DNA of 6,508 bases from Actinomycetes bacterium (GTDB lineage Bacteria; Actinomycetota; Acidimicrobiia; Acidimicrobiales; Acidimicrobiaceae): positions 1 to 6,508 of the forward strand of contig JAKBSX010000174.1 of NCBI GenBank assembly GCA_021844725.1, written 5' to 3'. Of this stretch, positions 5,463-6,508 are shown piece after piece. Both the position numbers and the translations under genes were made by a program. The notes beneath the pieces are model-generated. The model was not told where the DNA came from. It worked only from the letters and a program-made list of their open reading frames with translations, and did no database searches. The stretch's first letter is position 1, and each line of letters starts with the position of its first letter.

Positions 5463-5576
5463 TTGAAGGTAAGAGCTAGCGTAAAGACGATTTGCGAAAA
5501 ATGCAAGGTAATCCGTCGTCACGGGCGGGTTCAGGTCATTTGCGAAAATCCACGACACAAACAACGGCAGGGTTGA
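5463..5576 (+). CDS. rpmJ: 50S ribosomal protein L36, zinc-binding form (TTG start)
   Basis: L36 is the smallest large-subunit protein and stabilises 23S rRNA with a bound zinc. Translating from TTG 5463 gives 37 residues, the canonical length, beginning [19 protein letters not shown] and ending with [11 protein letters not shown] before TGA 5574-5576. The zinc ligands Cys11, Cys14, Cys27 and His32 are all present, so this is the zinc-containing (C+) paralogue type. AGGGGA at 5452-5457 lies 5 nt before the TTG. No ATG or GTG is available at the conserved MKVR position. The gene is short with a rare start, so it is easily missed. It sits between infA and rpsM, as in most Gram-positive clusters, and ends 3 nt before the rpsM ATG. 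Confidence 0.96.
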   Translation: MKVRASVKTICEKCKVIRRHGRVQVICENPRHKQRQG

Positions 5577-5579
5577 TTA

Positions 5580-5957
5580 ATGGCACGTATAGCCGGAGTA
5601 GACATTCCAAGGGAGAAGCGTCTAGAGATCGCTTTGACATATATCTTTGGAGTTGGTTTGACCACCTCGCAGAAAATCTGCGAAGAAACCGGTGTGGATC
5701 CTAACACAAGAGTAAGGGATCTTACCGACGATGAGGTTTTAAAGCTTAGGACTTGGATAGATGCAAACCTTAAGGTTGAAGGAGACCTGAGGCGGGACGT
5801 CGCCCAGGACATCAAGCGAAAGATGGAAATTGCCTCCTACCAAGGACTACGCCATCGAAAAGGGCTGCCGGTTCGGGGTCAACGAACCCATACAAATGCT
5901 AGAACGCGTAAGGGTCCGAAGAAGACTGTTGCTGGTAAGAAGAAGGTTCGTAAGTAA
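5580..5957 (+). CDS. rpsM: 30S ribosomal protein S13
   Basis: S13 sits on the small-subunit head, forming intersubunit bridges with L5 and touching P-site tRNA. The 125-residue product starts [20 protein letters not shown] and has the helix-two-turn-helix region [20 protein letters not shown] near residues 23-42. The signature [20 protein letters not shown] comes at about 89-108, followed by a Lys/Arg tail ([16 protein letters not shown]) that reaches the tRNA sites. ATG 5580 lies 3 nt after the rpmJ stop, with AGGG 5569-5572 inside rpmJ as ribosome-binding site, so coupling with rpmJ is likely. The TAA overlaps an out-of-frame ATGATG (5957-5962). Family, length and context agree. Confidence 0.97.
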   Translation: MARIAGVDIPREKRLEIALTYIFGVGLTTSQKICEETGVDPNTRVRDLTDDEVLKLRTWIDANLKVEGDLRRDVAQDIKRKMEIASYQGLRHRKGLPVRGQRTHTNARTRKGPKKTVAGKKKVRK

Positions 5958-6008
5958 TGATGGCAAGTAGTGATGGTGCACTCAAGGTAGTGCTGCGTAG
6001 GAGTTTGA

Positions 6009-6407
6009 ATGGCTAAGACCAAGCCGGGCGGCCGGCGACCAAGAAGACGTGATCGTAAAAATATTGCATATGGCGTAGCTCATATACACTCGTCTTTCAA
6101 TAACACTATTGTTTCAATTACTGATCAAGAAGGTAATGTGCTGGCCTGGGCAAGTGCTGGCAATGTAGGCTTCAAGGGATCTAGAAAATCCACACCGTTT
6201 GCAGCCCAACTGGCTGCGGAAGCTTGCGCCAAGCGTGCAATGGAGCACGGTGTTCGACACGTTGATGTGCTACTTAAAGGGCCTGGCTCTGGGAGAGATA
6301 CAGCACATCGTGCTTTAGCAAACTCCGGTATCGAGATTAAGTCGATCAAGGATGTTACCCCAGTACCGCATAACGGTTGCCGTCCTAAAAAGCGCCGTAG
6401 AGTTTAA
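6009..6407 (+). CDS. rpsK: 30S ribosomal protein S11
   Basis: S11 lies on the small-subunit platform next to the E site and contacts mRNA near the Shine-Dalgarno helix. The 132-residue product has a basic N-terminal tail ([13 protein letters not shown]), then [40 protein letters not shown] and the C-terminal signature from GPGSGRD to [17 protein letters not shown], all characteristic. ATG 6009 is preceded by AGGAG at 5999-6003 with a 5-nt spacer. The gap from rpsM is 51 nt, wider than between the neighbouring genes, and contains a 19-codon mini-frame that ends just inside the rpsK start. rpsD follows after 18 nt. Confidence 0.97.
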   Translation: MAKTKPGGRRPRRRDRKNIAYGVAHIHSSFNNTIVSITDQEGNVLAWASAGNVGFKGSRKSTPFAAQLAAEACAKRAMEHGVRHVDVLLKGPGSGRDTAHRALANSGIEIKSIKDVTPVPHNGCRPKKRRRV

Positions 6408-6425
6408 GCCCGAGAAAGGAACCAA

Positions 6426-6508
6426 GTGGCTCGTTATACCGGACCAGTATGTCGACTGTGTCGAAGAGAAAAGATGAAGCTGTACTTGAAGGGTCCAACA
6501 TATTCCCT
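6426..6508 (+). CDS. rpsD: 30S ribosomal protein S4, N-terminal 27 residues (GTG start, cut by window end)
   Basis: S4 binds the 5' domain of 16S rRNA early in assembly, and in several bacteria it represses translation of its own alpha operon. The visible part starts [20 protein letters not shown] and continues LKGPTYS before the window ends. MARYTGP and the CxxC pair (Cys9, Cys12) mark the zinc-binding type of S4. At the place where a third cysteine is usual (near residue 26, as in KGxxC) a Tyr stands, so the second half of the zinc site cannot be confirmed here. AAAGGA at 6415-6420 lies 5 nt before GTG 6426. Position after rpsK is the standard alpha-operon order, usually followed by rpoA and rplQ, which are outside the window. 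Confidence 0.93.
   Translation, partial: MARYTGPVCRLCRREKMKLYLKGPTYS

Noticed and set aside
5492..5704. + strand open frame overlapping rpmJ and rpsM
   Set aside because: It is an out-of-frame shadow of two clearly conserved ribosomal genes.

Overview
The window is a contiguous piece of the bacterial spc and alpha ribosomal-protein gene cluster. All genes are on the + strand, in the order rplF (3' end) - rplR - rpsE - rpmD - rplO // secY - adk - map - infA - rpmJ - rpsM - rpsK - rpsD (5' end). I found no mobile elements, CRISPR arrays, rRNA or tRNA genes, and no gene on the - strand. This is core housekeeping DNA, and I do not see an undescribed multi-gene system in it.

Organism: a bacterium of intermediate GC (about half by eye). 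The adk-map-infA-rpmJ-rpsM order, the wording of IF-1, SecY, Adk and L15, the Cys-bearing L36 and S4, and heavy use of GTG/TTG/CTG starts resemble actinobacterial clusters. An Acidimicrobiia-like lineage of moderate GC is my best guess, made from protein wording alone, so it is tentative.

Region 1-1942 is a tight ribosomal block. It has a 73-nt gap after rplF. Then rplR, rpsE, rpmD and rplO are separated by 1 nt, a 1-nt overlap and 3 nt, which suggests translational coupling. A strong intrinsic terminator at 1960-1997 closes it. Region 1998-2128 is a secY leader with a possible promoter and a small hairpin over the weak ribosome-binding site.

Region 2129-4900 holds secY, adk and map (protein export channel, adenylate kinase, methionine aminopeptidase), closely spaced. 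Region 4901-5176 is a 276-nt gap with a perfect TATAAT and no recognised gene. It would serve as a promoter and leader region for infA.

Region 5177-6508 is infA, rpmJ, rpsM, rpsK and the start of rpsD, the beginning of the alpha operon. Two genes need care. infA appears to start at a CTG, ten codons before its first ATG, and rpmJ (37 aa, TTG start) is easily missed. From secY to rpmJ five consecutive genes use non-ATG starts (TTG, GTG, GTG, CTG, TTG), whereas the four complete genes before the terminator all use ATG.

Together the genes supply ribosomal subunits (L6, L18, S5, L30, L15, L36, S13, S11, S4), an initiation factor, the membrane channel for exported nascent chains, N-terminal Met removal and adenylate balance.
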